64,000 bases of DNA from Lycorma delicatula (taxonomy: Eukaryota > Arthropoda > Insecta > Hemiptera > Fulgoridae). Both the position numbers and the translations under genes were made by a program. The notes below the pieces were generated by a model. It was given only the letters and a program-made list of their open reading frames with translations. It was not told the origin of the DNA and did not search any database. The stretch lies in assembly GCF_047948215.1 (NCBI RefSeq), contig NC_134461.1, positions 86,672,245 to 86,736,244 on the forward strand, in the 5' to 3' direction. This document shows positions 1 to 12,380 of this stretch, piece after piece. The first letter of the stretch is position 1. Every line of letters begins with the position of its first letter.

Positions 1-699
1 AAACTCTTTATATTTTTAAATGTCTAAATTCCCCGCGTCAACTTATTCTGTCATTTGACACAGAAACTTACTGATAAGAAGTATAGATAGCAGCATAATT
101 CTGTTAAGTAACAAATGATTGCTGAAAGTAAAACACAAATCTGGCATACACGTTTACTTTTAAGTTACTTCATTACGAATTATAATTACGTTCAGTTTAA
201 TACAATTTTTTTTTACTGACAGGGACATTCAAAGCTGAATAAATTTCTGCATTGTGATTTCTGGATCAAGGTTGTTGACATTATCCTACGCATGCTCGGC
301 CTCAGATCGTTCCGTAGGTTACCAGTAGATAGCAGAGAATGTGTTAGGATAGAATATATGTGCATGACTTCGGCGATATGTTTGTAATTAAAAGTGAAAT
401 ATTTGTCAGTTAGCGATAAGTACATAGTCGAAAAGATTACGTGAGTGGTTGAGATGTTAGTCACGTTTTAAAGTGTTTGCGAGTATTTTGATATACAAGA
501 TTATTTATTTATTGCTAACCTACGGTCATTCAATATGGGAAGTGGGTGCAGTAAGCATGTTGTGTAATACGTATTCTGTTTTCGTCCGGTATTATTTTTA
601 TTGTAGCATTGTATGCGTATTCATGTAAATACAGATTGACAGCTGTTAAAATCAAGTGGGGAGAACAAGCCTCCTTATCGGCCGCGCAGGATATAGATA
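1..699 (+). promoter_or_regulatory. 5' flank / probable 5' UTR of the taperin-like gene
   Basis: This stretch lies directly upstream of the long coding exon and shows no recognised repeat. Two arthropod-type initiator matches (TCAGTT) occur at about 192-197 and 406-411; either could mark a transcription start, but no TATA box is obvious at the right distance. A short upstream reading frame begins with ATG at 535 and stops at 567. A possible 5'-UTR intron (donor-like A|GTAAGC at 550/551, acceptor-like GCGCAG ending at 689) is conceivable. An in-frame TAG at 694-696 separates all of this from the main start codon. Transcript data would be needed to fix the start. Confidence 0.35.
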
Positions 700-3276
700 A
701 TGGCAGCTTCGAATTCGCAGGAAAACAACAACGGATTGTTAGATCAAAGTATTCCACAGTGGAAACGGGAACTGATTTTAAAACGTCGTGCATTAGGGAG
801 GACACTACAAGCTGGCAACGTTTGTATGAAACTGACTTGTCCCACTACTACTGCTGCAGTCGGCAGGAACGATGAATCTGTAGGAGCAGGTGCTAGTATT
901 GCTGAGAACGTGAGCGGTAAGCAGCAACGTACATCCAGTGTAACGACTGTTTCGAGCAAGAGCTCGCTGGACCAAAACGAAGCGGACTTTCACCCCAGCT
1001 GTTCTTCCTTCACTACGGGTTCAGTCTCGAACATGCGGTTAGTGGAAGTGGATCGCCGTCATGATGGTACTAATGATTTAGTTTGTGGTGGTGTTTCGGC
1101 AACAAATAAGGTTATGTTAGATAATAATTGTGCTTTTACGTGTATTGTTAATAACAAAATGGGGGAAGAAAAATCTATTATAATAAAACGCCCCAGTGGT
1201 GGTTCTTCGAAAACAATTATAGATAGTAATAATAAATATAGCAATTCTAAACGTAAACATAGACATGCTTCTGTTAATAGTGTCAGTGAAAATAAAACAC
1301 CTGAAGAAGAAGACGATGAATTTCAATCGGATTCAAGCGAGGAATTAAAATACGGTCCAGGTATAGTCAGTAAATTAAAAACAAAGTATTTAAGCATGAC
1401 GTTAAGGGAAAATCAGAAAAGGGGTGTTAGACCTTCACTTTCAAATTTAAGAAGAGCAGCTAGTTTAGAAAATATGTTGGAAGATGATATAAAAACTCAA
1501 CAAAATCTTACAGTTTCATCTCCAAGAAGTGTTAACCCCCCTGATTCCAACAATAAATATAGTGATATCAGTAAAATAAATAATAGTAATAAGACTGTGA
1601 GTAGAAGTGCTGTTGTATCATATCCTTACGGTTTTAATCGAGTAACATCTGGCCGTCGCAATGTTGAATCTATTATGAAAAGGGCTTGTTCTATGGACAC
1701 TTTACTTAACAGTGATACTAGGTCTATTCATTCTAATAGTAAATCTGTGATTATGAGGTTAAACAGTAAAACAGGCGTAAATAAGGATAAGGCAGTTGGC
1801 AATAAAAGAAATATAGCTTCTGTTGCAAATGAGGATTTAATTATTGTTGAAAATTCTAGTAAAGATAATTGTAATTCACAGTTGAGTGATGAATTTAAAA
1901 CAACCACCCTGCAGCAACAGAGTAGAAATTTAAAAAATAATAAATGTGTTGAAGAAAAAGAGCTTCCACCTCCTGATGTTGTTAAACAGACATTAAAAAA
2001 GTTTGAAAGTGTGCCGAGGAGTAAAACGGTTACAATACTTAATAAAACAAAAACAGAATCTGGTCAAAATAGCAACAAACCATTACGAATGACAAGTTCT
2101 TCGATCAGTAATAATTCTAAGGATAAACATGTAAACAAACCTGTGTTATCGCCAAAACCAGTGTTGAGTCCAGAAAAACGTTCTTCATCAAATAAAATAA
2201 GGCCTACATCACCTAGGAAGAGCATAAAAACTGAGAATGAAAGCAATCGAAATAATGTTACTACTAGTCAACAAAAAAATAATTTTAATAACTTTAATGA
2301 TGAAAGTTGCAGGAAATCAGAGGAAGTGATAGCAGCTGCGGTCAATAGTGCTGTGATAAGTGATAAGAAACAACCACAACAACAGACTTCCTCATTTAGT
2401 AATATTAATAATGCGCAGAATGTGTCACCAGTTGTTCATGTTGTGTCAAATGATAACTTTACAGATACTAATGTAATTGTAGAACAGAAGTTAACAAAAG
2501 TGGTAGATGATGATTCTTCCACCATTGCAAGTTTTACATCATTTTCACCTTTAGTTGATACTGATGATTCTAATGAGAGTGATCTGTCAGTTGCTGTATC
2601 AAAGTGTGTATCGCAGACAGCATTAGAAAATATTAGGAAAGGAGGTACGTCTGTGAAATTCAATTTTAAAACGGATGACAGTAGTGATACTAATGGTAGT
2701 AGTGTTGTTACAAAATCATATTTACCAGTTTGTAGAGACCCTCCAACTCCTCAAGCAACAAATACAGCATTATTGACATCACAAATATCTCCGGTATCCA
2801 AAGTTTTAAAAACAGCATTGAAACAACAAGATGCTTTGCCAGTTTCAGCAACACCTCAGGTGAAACAGGTTGGTGTTATAAGGCCTATGTTAAGTTCTAA
2901 AATTCATCAAAATTTATCAACCGTTCCTGTTAAATCAACAGGTAATTTAACCAATTTAGAAATTGAAAAGAATTTAATTAACCGTGTTAAATCTATTGAT
3001 CAACCTGTCAGTAAAGTAGTTGTAGCGATTAAAACTTTACCGGATTCAGTTGTTCTCAGTTCTGTGCAATCTGATTTATCATCTAATAAAAATTTTCCAG
3101 TTCCTGCTACAAGAATGGCAAACAGTGAAATTAAAAATCGAGGATTGTGGTCTGATAAAAAGTCATGGCACCAAAGTCAGAATACTATGATATTTAACTT
3201 CAGTAATCGGAAGGAAATCCCAGACTACATTGAAAATGATGGACTTATCCTTAAAGGAGCACGGGATCGCCCAAAG
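700..3276 (+). CDS. First coding exon, taperin/phostensin-like protein (859 codons, 3'-continued)
   Basis: The frame opens at an ATG in a good context (ATAATGGC), three codons after an in-frame TAG, and stays open for 859 codons. It ends at an AAAG|GTAAAG donor in phase 0; reading on past the donor gives only 11 junk residues before a stop. Residues 18-30 read IPQWKRELILKRR, which resembles the N-terminal PxWKREhhxRxR motif of taperin and phostensin, vertebrate actin-associated proteins that bind protein phosphatase 1. Most of the chain is Ser/Asn/Lys-rich and probably disordered. Two related basophilic phospho-site-like motifs occur: RRAASLENML (251-260) and KRACSMDTLL (327-336). A VxF element (SVKFNF, 651-656) could be a weak PP1 dock because no basic residue sits directly before it. 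The exon ends in an ordered-looking NFSNRKEIPDYIENDG stretch. The family call rests on the short N-terminal motif, so it is tentative; that the exon is coding is secure. Confidence 0.85.
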
Positions 3277-5982
3277 GTAAAGATCTATTTGTACTTTTTA
3301 AAATCTCATTAATTTTTGTTGTAGTAATAATAGCCTGTATAATTTTGTTTTATATTTCTGGTGATATTTATTTTATTATGTCATATAACTATGCTATTTT
3401 TCTAATCGAATTGTGCAATATTTCTGCATTATCAGATTCTAATCATTAACAAGAGAATCCCCAAAAATATTTCTTATAAAAGCTGTTCAAAATTTTATTG
3501 CTTTGTCTAAAAAAATATTTTCTTATTAAAAACAACCTTAATTAGACATAATGAAGAATGAAACTTTCATCAGAAGAGTACTGTAGTCTTTTTTACAATT
3601 TTTAAATTGGTTCAAAGAAGTAATTTTTAATTATTCTTTTTTTTTTGTTTGAAGTATTTTTGTAAATTCCATCATCAATGAAAAAGTGACAAAATTTGTT
3701 TCTACCATATATTGTGCTAGAGCACATGTTTAAAAAAAAATTACAAAACCATAAACAAAAACACATAACCAAAATTCATTTGTACAACAAAATACCAATT
3801 ACATAAAATAAAATATTTATTGCACTTTTAAAAAACATTAGCTTTCAAATTTCCTTGTAATTTGAAAATGAATCATAGTTTTTGGTAATTTTAAAATGTT
3901 ATCGCATCATATTCTGTCGTATTATTAAGGTGTTAAAAATTGTTAAATTAAAATTTGCTCTCTGAGTTGTATGAAATTTATATTTTGATTGATTAAATTT
4001 TTCCTTGTAAAATATATTGTGAATGAATAAACTCAAAAAAAAAAACTACTTGTCCAAAGACGCGAAGAGACCTCCACCAAAATTTTTTAAGTTTAAAATG
4101 TAGCTCAGATCTCGATCAAGGATTAAGTTAAATTTACAGGTCCATTTTATATTAATAAATTTAATCATGATCAGTGAATTTCATTTAATAAATAAATATT
4201 TTGTTTATTCTGTATATAATTAAACATAACATAATTTATTCTTTGTTCAGAATTAATGAATTATTTGTGTGTAATCATATATACAAATCATATCAGGATT
4301 GCTAATTGCACTATAGAGGTAAAAAAAAAGGTATTTTCCTTGAAGGATCAAGGAAAATAATTAGTAAAGTCTGATCTTATTAACATCGCAAAAAAAAAAA
4401 TTATATATATATGTGAAGTATTAGTGAAGCAAATATGTGAAGATAAATAAGTAAAATCAGTACATAATAAAATAACAATAGGTATTAATTAAAATTAAGT
4501 AGTATGTTAAATGAGAATGCAGATAATTGAGCTTTTATTTGAAATTAACTTATTATAGTATTCAATGTACTGAATGTGAAGAAAAAATTAAACACTAATA
4601 AATTTTTTCAGATCATTATAATTTAGAACTGCATAAATTACAATTACAGACACAATAATTCTTGATAAGATTTGCAGAAAGTAATGGTTCTTTATTTGTT
4701 TTTTCAATTTGTTATTTTATTTAAAATATTATTAGAAAAATAGTGACAACAGGTTACTACAGTCTTTGGATTATAAAATATTTTTATTTTTTGATGACAG
4801 TTTTCAAGATTTATAAATATGAATAATATTAAAAAAAGTTGTAAACTTAAAAGAATCATTTTTCAATACTTCCTTAAATTTTACATTTTTCTAAGTTGAT
4901 GTCAAATTAAAAACAACTATCAACATATAGGGTGCATACATAAATAATTCAAATTTTAAATAAGTGAAAATTAATATTTTTGTTGTTTTTTTAGCACATT
5001 TCTTTAGGTCACAGTTTTATTATCTATTTCTAATTTAATTTCGTAATATAAAAATAATGTCTTTGACTACCATTAGAAGTTTAATTTTAAAAAATGAATT
5101 TGTCTGTTTGCTTATGCATTGTTGAATGAAAAATGTGAGAGCAGTGTAATTTTTATTGATAACTTAGTTATCTTAAATTATATCCATCCTTAGATGGAAT
5201 AGAATAAATTATTAATTATATACAGAATTGAAATATAATATAAATCATTTTGAAGCTTACTTTGTCAGTAGAGTTGTAGGATTAGGAGTGTTGTTAATGA
5301 TGTATGTCTTCAAAAAACTAAAAAAAAATCTGGAAGGAGATTTTCAACATTTTTGAAGATTAAAAATTAAATAAATAAATGATTTAATTACAAGTTAAAT
5401 AAATATGATTTGAGAGAATATTTTGATTAAAATTATTGAGTTTTAGTGAAAATGGCATTTTGTGAAGATTCCATATATTCAGAGTTAAAATTGAAATAAG
5501 CCTCGATATAACTGTTTCTTGTGTAGAAATTTTTGTTATCAGAAATCAAAAAAACTTTATTTTTTCCCCTTAAATAATTGTTAATGTTATTTGTTCTTTC
5601 TACTTACTTGTTGATGTTACTTCAGAATATCTCATCCTTTGCATACTTCTAATACTGTTTTTTTTTTGTTTGAGTTTGACCATTCTTTGACTTGTTTGTG
5701 AGTTTCTTAATTGTCTTTAAGATTAGATGGTGTTTTCTTAATTATTTTATTATATGTTAGTATTGTTTTCTTCCATATTATATTTGATTGGTGATAAAGG
5801 TTTTGTATATTTACACAGTTTTTGGGTGATAAGATTCAGAATAATTCTTTTATAAATTATATTATAAATCTGATGTAAGGGGTGCTTTATTTATTTATGC
5901 TCTCAATTACACTCTGATACCCTTTGCAGTTTGGTGTACTTTGTTTTCATTAAGGAAAGCTGAATCTTGTAGATGTAAATAA
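3277..5982. other. AT-rich intronic sequence, nothing recognised
   Basis: This stretch is very AT-rich with many A and T runs. I saw no coding potential, no tRNA-like motif and no repeat shared with the rest of the window. Confidence 0.6.
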
Positions 5983-6063
5983 ATGCCTAGGCTGACTGGA
6001 ATTTGAATCTGAAACCTTTCAGATGAAAGATCAGAAATATATTACCACTTTACCATGGAGATG
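5983..6063 (-). repeat. SINE family B, decayed copy (tRNA-like head)
   Basis: Read on the + strand, the order tggaatttgaatctg, acctttcagatgaaag, accactttaccatggag follows the same tRNA-like layout (T arm, anticodon region, D arm) as the intact family B copy at 23340-23498. It is heavily mutated, and I could not find its tail or target-site duplications. Confidence 0.5.
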
Positions 6064-8774
6064 GGTGGCGATTAGTTGATCAGATTATTTTGTTTTTTTT
6101 TTTTATAAAATGGAAATAATGTAGAAAATAATTTGTAATTTGTATTTTTATTTTCAAGTAAAAATGATAAAAACTTTATCAGAATTGCTAACGTTTCCTA
6201 TAAATTAAACTTTATCAAAGACTGGTTCTGGGAGCACCATATTGTGCTTTTGATCTATGGGTTATATTTTGAAGGTACTTCCTTGTTTTCATTGTGATCA
6301 AAGCATGTGTATAATTTAAATTATATTTATTCATTTGAACATTAATATTGTCTTGGTGTGTTTGTATATTTTGACTTAAACACGCCATAAAAGTACTTTT
6401 TAAATAAACAAATACAATATAAACTACAAACTCTTTCACAGTTCACAAAGTAACAGTGATCTTTCAGAACAGTGTTGTATCCAGTGGCATAATAATCGAT
6501 GTTCTCAGCAACAGTTGCGAAATTGCATGATATAGAATGAAAGTTAGTTCAGATTCTTTCAGTTTATAACTTTTTACGTTCTTTTTAATAGTACTGGATT
6601 CAGCCTTAAAACCATTTTGTATTTTTATTTTTGGGCGTGAAGTATCTTGAATAACTAAATTAAAATTTTTACTAAGTGTGTTTTCAATTTATATTTGTTA
6701 CAACTACATTATGCTTAAAAATTACTGAATGAAATCTTATGAAGTTGAATGCATACATGCATATTTTTAATCTTTGTTTACATGCTGATGTTCGTATATT
6801 TATTATTTTTTATTTCCAGAACATTTGTAAAATTGGATGCTAGTTTAATTCTTCCTACCGCAGTATACTGGTGACATTAAATTCATATCCAATCAACAAT
6901 AATTTGATGTATACTGGAAATTATGGTTAGCATTGTCTCAAAACAGATTTCATAATTGATGATCATAGAAACTTCTTATCTGTGTGATATTACTTCTACA
7001 TATAGAAGAAAAATAAATATACATATATAAGAAAATAAAAGTATTGTAGGTCTAGAAAAAATTTGAACTAAGTTCAAATTTTTTTTTGTAAATTATATTT
7101 TTAAAAATTATTTTTGTTTTTAGTGAGCCTTTTGAATGGATAACACTTATTACTACGTTGTTTAAGATATATTTAGGAAAGGAATACATGTCATCCCTTC
7201 TAGGAGAAAATTATCTTTATCTTCTTGATCTGCGATCATATATTTTTTTTTTAAATTAAAAGGGAGGTTCATTGTTGATATCTTTTAAAATATTCAAACT
7301 TCATTTAATTTTCAATCACATGTTATTAAATATTGCTAGTAGTTAGTCTCTATAGCCTCGCTTTTCAGCTTGCTTGGTTGACATAAAAAAAGCTTCAGTT
7401 ATTATCCATATCACTGTTTCCCTTTCATTCATGGTTTTCATACTTAAATTTCTAGGATATGCTTGAATTGTTAAAAATTTATTTATTGTATTTCTAATAT
7501 TTTGAGTTTTCTCAAGAAAGAATGAAAATGAAATCTTAATTTATTTAAAATATTACCTGGTTTGTCTATTATTGTTGTTTTAATAGCTTTCTCTATGTAC
7601 TTTGATGATTCAATATTTTTTGAGAAAGTGATATAGAAAAGTAGATGTATTATAATTTAATATTTCGATTTCTTATCATTTTAGTTATGATATACCTGTT
7701 TAATTTTGGTATATTTCTGATCATATAAATAATTAAGTAGTAGTTATTGATAACACGTAACCACTTTACCAGTTATCAGTTTTTACTTCTTAGATATTAT
7801 TTGAGTTGTTTAATTTATTACCTATTAAAAGTCATTACTGTAGGCTTATTAATGCTTTAAATTCTGCCATATCTAATCTTTATTTAATTTATCTATTAAA
7901 AAATGAAAGTTCCTTTAGAAATGGTATTCTTTTGTTTTTCTGTATGTACCTAAGAATTTATAAATTGTCACCATTGCCAGTAGAGTAAAATGAGTAGTTG
8001 AGCAATACTCAGCTCTGATGTGGAAGTCGACTCATGTAATTAAAACTCAATTATGACTCTTATAACTTATAAAACTCATAAACTTAAACTCATTAAACTT
8101 AATTATGACTCATGTCATTTATTGTTTTTGGATTTTAATTTTTTCCTTGTTGTAGATCATGTGTATTATATCTCATAATTATGTGATAACATTTATTTTA
8201 CAGTAAAAAATTGAATTATACCATGTATCGATAAACTCTTCTATTTCTAATTACTTAAAATAACATAAAACAAGATTTTTTTGTGGAGAGTAATATATGT
8301 TTATATTTATGCTGTAGATAAATGGAATATACCTTTTTCATTTTTATGGTGGTTATTGTAAGGGGATATCTTTAATCGGTATTATGTGCTAGGGTAACAC
8401 AGAAGACTTGACTTCCTGTACAAGTCAGTTAGGAGTTGGTTTGAGGCCCATCTGAACCAGTTATATTCGAATGCTAAAAGATAATTGATATCATCTTCCT
8501 GCCACAATTATTTTGATTAAACGCTACTCATTTTGTGTTCCCGATTTGTAACATATTATAAAGTATTTTGACTGTATGAATTTAAATGGGTTGGTCCAAT
8601 AAAGAATAAATAAAGATTATTTAGAGCATTCCAAAATTTTTTAAAGATTAGTTAAACTTATATTTTTTGATAATTTACTAGTTTCTTTTCATCTAATATT
8701 TTTTTTTTAACCAATACGTGATTGATTTCTGATTTGTTTGCTTGTTTTAATTGAATAAAAAAAGTACAACTTGT
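6064..8774. other. AT-rich intronic sequence, nothing recognised
   Basis: I see no gene or clear mobile element here. A slightly more complex block at about 8390-8530 might be an old repeat, but I could not match it to another copy in the window. Confidence 0.55.
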
Positions 8775-9630
8775 TTCTGATGCACGGCTTAGACACACGT
8801 ATGCACACAACTTAATATAAAATATTTATCATTTTATTTAAATATAATATTTTTTCGTTTATTTAATTCAATGATTCTAACTAAAGCGCGCGCGCACACC
8901 GTATTTTATTCACGCGGGAGTGGCGGTACTAGCGGCGACGATCGGTACTAACTAAACTAATGTAATTTCACAACTTACTTAGAACAAATTTCGCTTGTAC
9001 GATCGGCAGACCGGTGTAGCCTTGAGGCTTAACGGATCGAGTTCGAGACCCAGCCAGACCGCGTTACTTCGTTTCGCTTTAAATATTATTCATTTATTTT
9101 ATTCTACCGCTCACCTGTGACATAAAAAGATGGCAGGCGACTACAACAGCATTTTCTGCGGTGGGGGTGCGATTTTGCAAAAATTCTTTTTGAAAATATT
9201 GTTATTTTTTAATTGTTAACAAATACGCTTAAGAAAAATATGACCTTAAGCGAAATCTCGAGATACTGAGGGTGGATGACCTTGCTCTACAGCCTCACTC
9301 CCTTGATCTTTCAAGTTGAAAATTTATTGGGATCATTGCCTCATATATATAAAAGTAATCTGACAAAGTTTGGTTAAAATCGGTCTAGTTGTTCGGGAAA
9401 TATAAGGCGATTTAGAGGCAAACACTGAACACACGTACTTAAGAACATTAACATCCAGAAAATTTCCATCGATTTTTTGGGTTCCTTAGGTGTCAAAACG
9501 TCGAAGATCCGATGAAAACCGCATGTGCCCAAATTGGACCGATTACAATACTTTGTCTTCTAGAGATATAGAGATATAGTGCTGCTATCTAGATGGGAAA
9601 GTTAAAGTAAAATGCTATAAACATTTATAA
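8775..9630 (+). repeat. Dispersed repeat P, copy 1
   Basis: This block matches the reverse complement of 26255-27085 in several ordered blocks: gatgcacggctta at the left, a GCGCGC-rich segment, gaattctaccg-like sequence, the cctcagtatctcgag-type segment around 9250-9290, the accgattttaaccaa-type segment around 9370-9390, and the aaaacatcgaagatccg-type segment near 9500. It carries an extra ~120 bp around 8945-9070, with a tRNA-B-box-like gagttcgagaccc, that the partner lacks. There is no open reading frame. The class is unknown; it could be a non-autonomous DNA element or a large LINE-derived relic. Confidence 0.7.
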
Positions 9631-10833
9631 ACAACAGAAGTGAGATTTTGCTTTTTTTATTTTCATTTTTTGACTTTGGTTTTTCAAAAATTTAATTAAT
9701 GCTAAAAAAAGGTATCCAAAATTTTAATCCATTACAACAGTTTTCTTATAGTGTTTTATATTTTTATACTTACGAAAGTAAAATAAATAATTTATTGTAT
9801 AGATTGACATCTTGCTAGAAAAGAGGAAAAGTTGAGGAGTTAAGATGAGGTCTACAGTTATACCTCTGTTCTGTACTTCTGGCTACCTTTTAAATGGATA
9901 TCCCTGTACTAATTTCCCGCAGTGTACACTCAACTGCTACAATTAATTTAAATTATCTATTGGAACCGATTTATCAAGTGTCACACCGGCTGTTGACATG
10001 TTTTGTTAGTTTTTTCTTTATTTTTATTTTTGAGGTAACTCAAAAAAAGATATTGAATTTTTTTTAGGACTACAATGTTTTGTAAGCGGATAGTAGTTTT
10101 ATTATTTAACTTAGAACGCAACGTATTTTCTTTGTTCGATACAGTTTAATAATTAAATTTAGTATCTTCAGAAATACAAAATAAATACTGATTTATTAAA
10201 AGTAATCTCATATTTAAAAATAGTTTTTTTTATGTATTAGTTTAATGCGTAAAGCCACCAGTCGCATTTTTTTGTAAATACTTTAATTAAATGAACAAAA
10301 ATCCGGTTTATTGAACACAATTTTATTCGTTAGGGTTCATCCTTAATTTGTTTCTTCTGATATTACTACATTCCACATTTTAGTGGTTCCCTTTATCTCA
10401 AAACAGTCATTCGTTCTTATTAGTAATTTATATAAATTTATTTAAGGACTGTTCTGTTTAGAATTTATCATTTATTATGTTATTAGAATTTTTGAATTGA
10501 TTATTGCTTTTAAATTCAGTATTATAATCGTTTTGTGTTGAGGATAGAGGATGTAGAGGATAGACTTCTGTTTTCCTCTTTCGGTTTTTCACTTTTAAAT
10601 TATTTTTGTGTAATCCTAAAATAAGGAAGGAAATTATTAATATTTGATAAGAGATTGTTTATTTTTTATTCATTGTTACTTTTTATGGTTTTTTATAAGT
10701 AGTTTATTCAAATAAAAAACCTTTCTGTTATACGTATTTATGATTTGTGTACGTGTGTTTCGGTAACTTTTTTTTATTATAATGGAAATGTTTTTATTTA
10801 AAAACATAATAATAAGTCTGTATCTACCGATAA
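9631..10833. other. AT-rich intronic sequence, nothing recognised
   Basis: I see no coding potential or identifiable element between repeat P and the Helitron. Confidence 0.55.
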
Positions 10834-11832
10834 TCTTTATTTATAAAAATGTTAAGTTCGTTTGTGTACGCTTCAAAAACTCAAATTGTTCTGCACCGAT
10901 TGAGCTCAAATTTTAGCACGATATATAACCCGCATCAAAGATTGTTTTTATCTATTTCTCACGACAGTTACTGGACATTGGAAACGAACAGCTGCCAGTT
11001 GATGAGACGTCTAGACGAATATCATTTCCTGATAATTTTTGTAATTTAGTAACATTGAAAGAAGAACTGATGGAAAAAGTATTTCCTGATATTCAAATTA
11101 ATCATAGAAATCACGATTGGTTCAGTGAACGAGCTATCCTTGCCGCAAAGAATAAAGATGTCTATCAACTTAATAATGTTATTCAATCCAGGATTCAAAG
11201 TGAGGAAAATACATATAAGTCGATAGACACCGTTGTGGAAGCAGATGAAGTAGTTAGTTAATTATCCAACGGAATTTTTAAACTCACTTGATCTGCCAGG
11301 GATGCCACCACACATATTAAAATTGAAAATAGGTGTGCCAATTATCCTGTTGCGCAATATTAATCAGCCAAAACTCTGCAACGGCACGCGACTTGCAGTT
11401 AAGAAATTGATGAATAACGTAGTGGAAGCAGCGATTTTAACGGGGCCTTTCAAAGGTGAAGATGTCCTCATTCCTCGAATACCCATGATCTCGACCGATA
11501 CACCATTTCAATTTAAAAGATTGCAATTCCCAATTCGATTGGCATTTGCAATCACAATCAATAAAGCTCAAGGTCAATTTTTAGAATTGTGTGGTTTAGA
11601 TTTAGATCCGGATTGCTTCTCACATGGGACAACTGTATGTTGCGTGTTCCCGAGTCGGCAAACCAGATAGCCTGACAGTTTTGTCTACGCAGACAGTGGA
11701 AAATTTGAAATATTGTATATCCACAAGTATTGCAAAATTAAACTTCTATGAAACGTATGCTTTGTTTTGTTTCTCATTTCTCATCCATGCAACCACAACG
11801 TGCCACAGCGAAGCGTGGCAGGGTACAGCTAG
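10834..11832 (+). mobile_element. Helitron 1, end-complete, internally deleted (999 bp)
   Basis: The element begins with TC (TCTTTATTTATAAAAATG) directly after an A and ends with CTAG directly before a T, exactly the A|T target rule of Helitrons. A 6-bp hairpin (TGCCAC ... GTGGCA, 11801-11820) lies 8 nt before the CTAG, as expected for a Helitron 3' terminus. The 5' region with gcaccgattgagctcaaatt matches the usual subterminal text of insect Helitrons. Inside is only the C-terminal part of the helicase. It has no terminal inverted repeats or target duplication, as expected. Confidence 0.88.
10968..11760 (+). pseudogene. Helitron Pif1-like helicase, C-terminal fragment, frameshifted
   Basis: Three frame segments join into one helicase tail. 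Segment 1 (from 10968) starts LLDIGNEQLPVDETSRRISF. Segment 2 (from about 11260) includes [20 protein letters not shown], followed by [17 protein letters not shown]. Segment 3 (from about 11624) is [16 protein letters not shown]. These correspond to the late motifs of SF1B Pif1 helicases: TINKAQGQ for motif V and the arginine of VACSR for motif VI. The Walker A and B motifs and the entire HUH Rep domain are missing, so the protein could not act in transposition. Frameshifts lie near 11255-11262 and 11625. The coding strand agrees with the Helitron ends. Confidence 0.88.
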
Positions 11833-11986
11833 TATAAATATAATTTTTATTGAATATTGAAAGATGAGATGTGAATTTTTTTTTCAAATAGAATTGTTTG
11901 AAACAATATATATTTACATTAAACATTAGTTTGAAAATTACCATTAATAAATAATTAAGTAGATATTACACATAATCTTTCTTGTT

Positions 11987-12263
11987 CCTATTTAGCCTCC
12001 GGTAATTACCTTTCAGATAATACTTCAGAGGATATATATGAGTGTAAATGAAGTGTGGTCTTGTACAATCTCAGTTCGATCATTCCTGAGATGTGTGGTT
12101 AATTGAAACCCAACCACCAAAGAACACCGATATCCACGCGATCTAGTATTCAAAATCCGTGTAAAAATAACTGACTTTACTAGGAATTGAACGCTGGAAC
12201 TGTCAACTTCCAAATCAGCTGATTTGGGAAGACTTGTTCACCACTAGACCAACCCGGTGGGTT
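11987..12263 (-). mobile_element. SINE family A, copy 1
   Basis: On the - strand it reads from an AACCCACCGGGTTGGTCTAG head (A-box-like), through a caaatcagctgatttgg block and a B-box-like gttcaattcc, to the conserved body ttctttggtggttggg and tcaattaaccacacatctc. It ends in the shared tail cctctgaagtattatctg ... accggaggctaaatagg. It is nearly full length and is the only family A copy in this orientation. Flanking duplications were not resolved. Confidence 0.85.
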
Positions 12264-12334
12264 ATTACCCATAATCGATCTCACTTTTAGGCATCCGAAT
12301 AAATCACAACGGATTGGTTCGCAAGATGTTAAGA

Positions 12335-12380
12335 AATACAAATACGAATACAATACAAATACAAGTACAAATACAAATGT
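12335..12380. repeat. Imperfect (ACAAAT)n microsatellite
   Basis: Short ACAAAT/ACGAAT units repeat here, flanked on both sides by gttaagaaa. Confidence 0.8.

Noticed and set aside
609..875. Open frame overlapping the start of the main exon
   Set aside because: It has no ATG start and no family resemblance; it is a shadow of the real exon in another frame.
3277..3312. Read-through end of the long reading frame (extra 11 residues to the stop at 3312)
   Set aside because: A consensus donor at 3277 and a matching phase-0 exon at 52965 make splicing far likelier; an intron-retained short form cannot be excluded.
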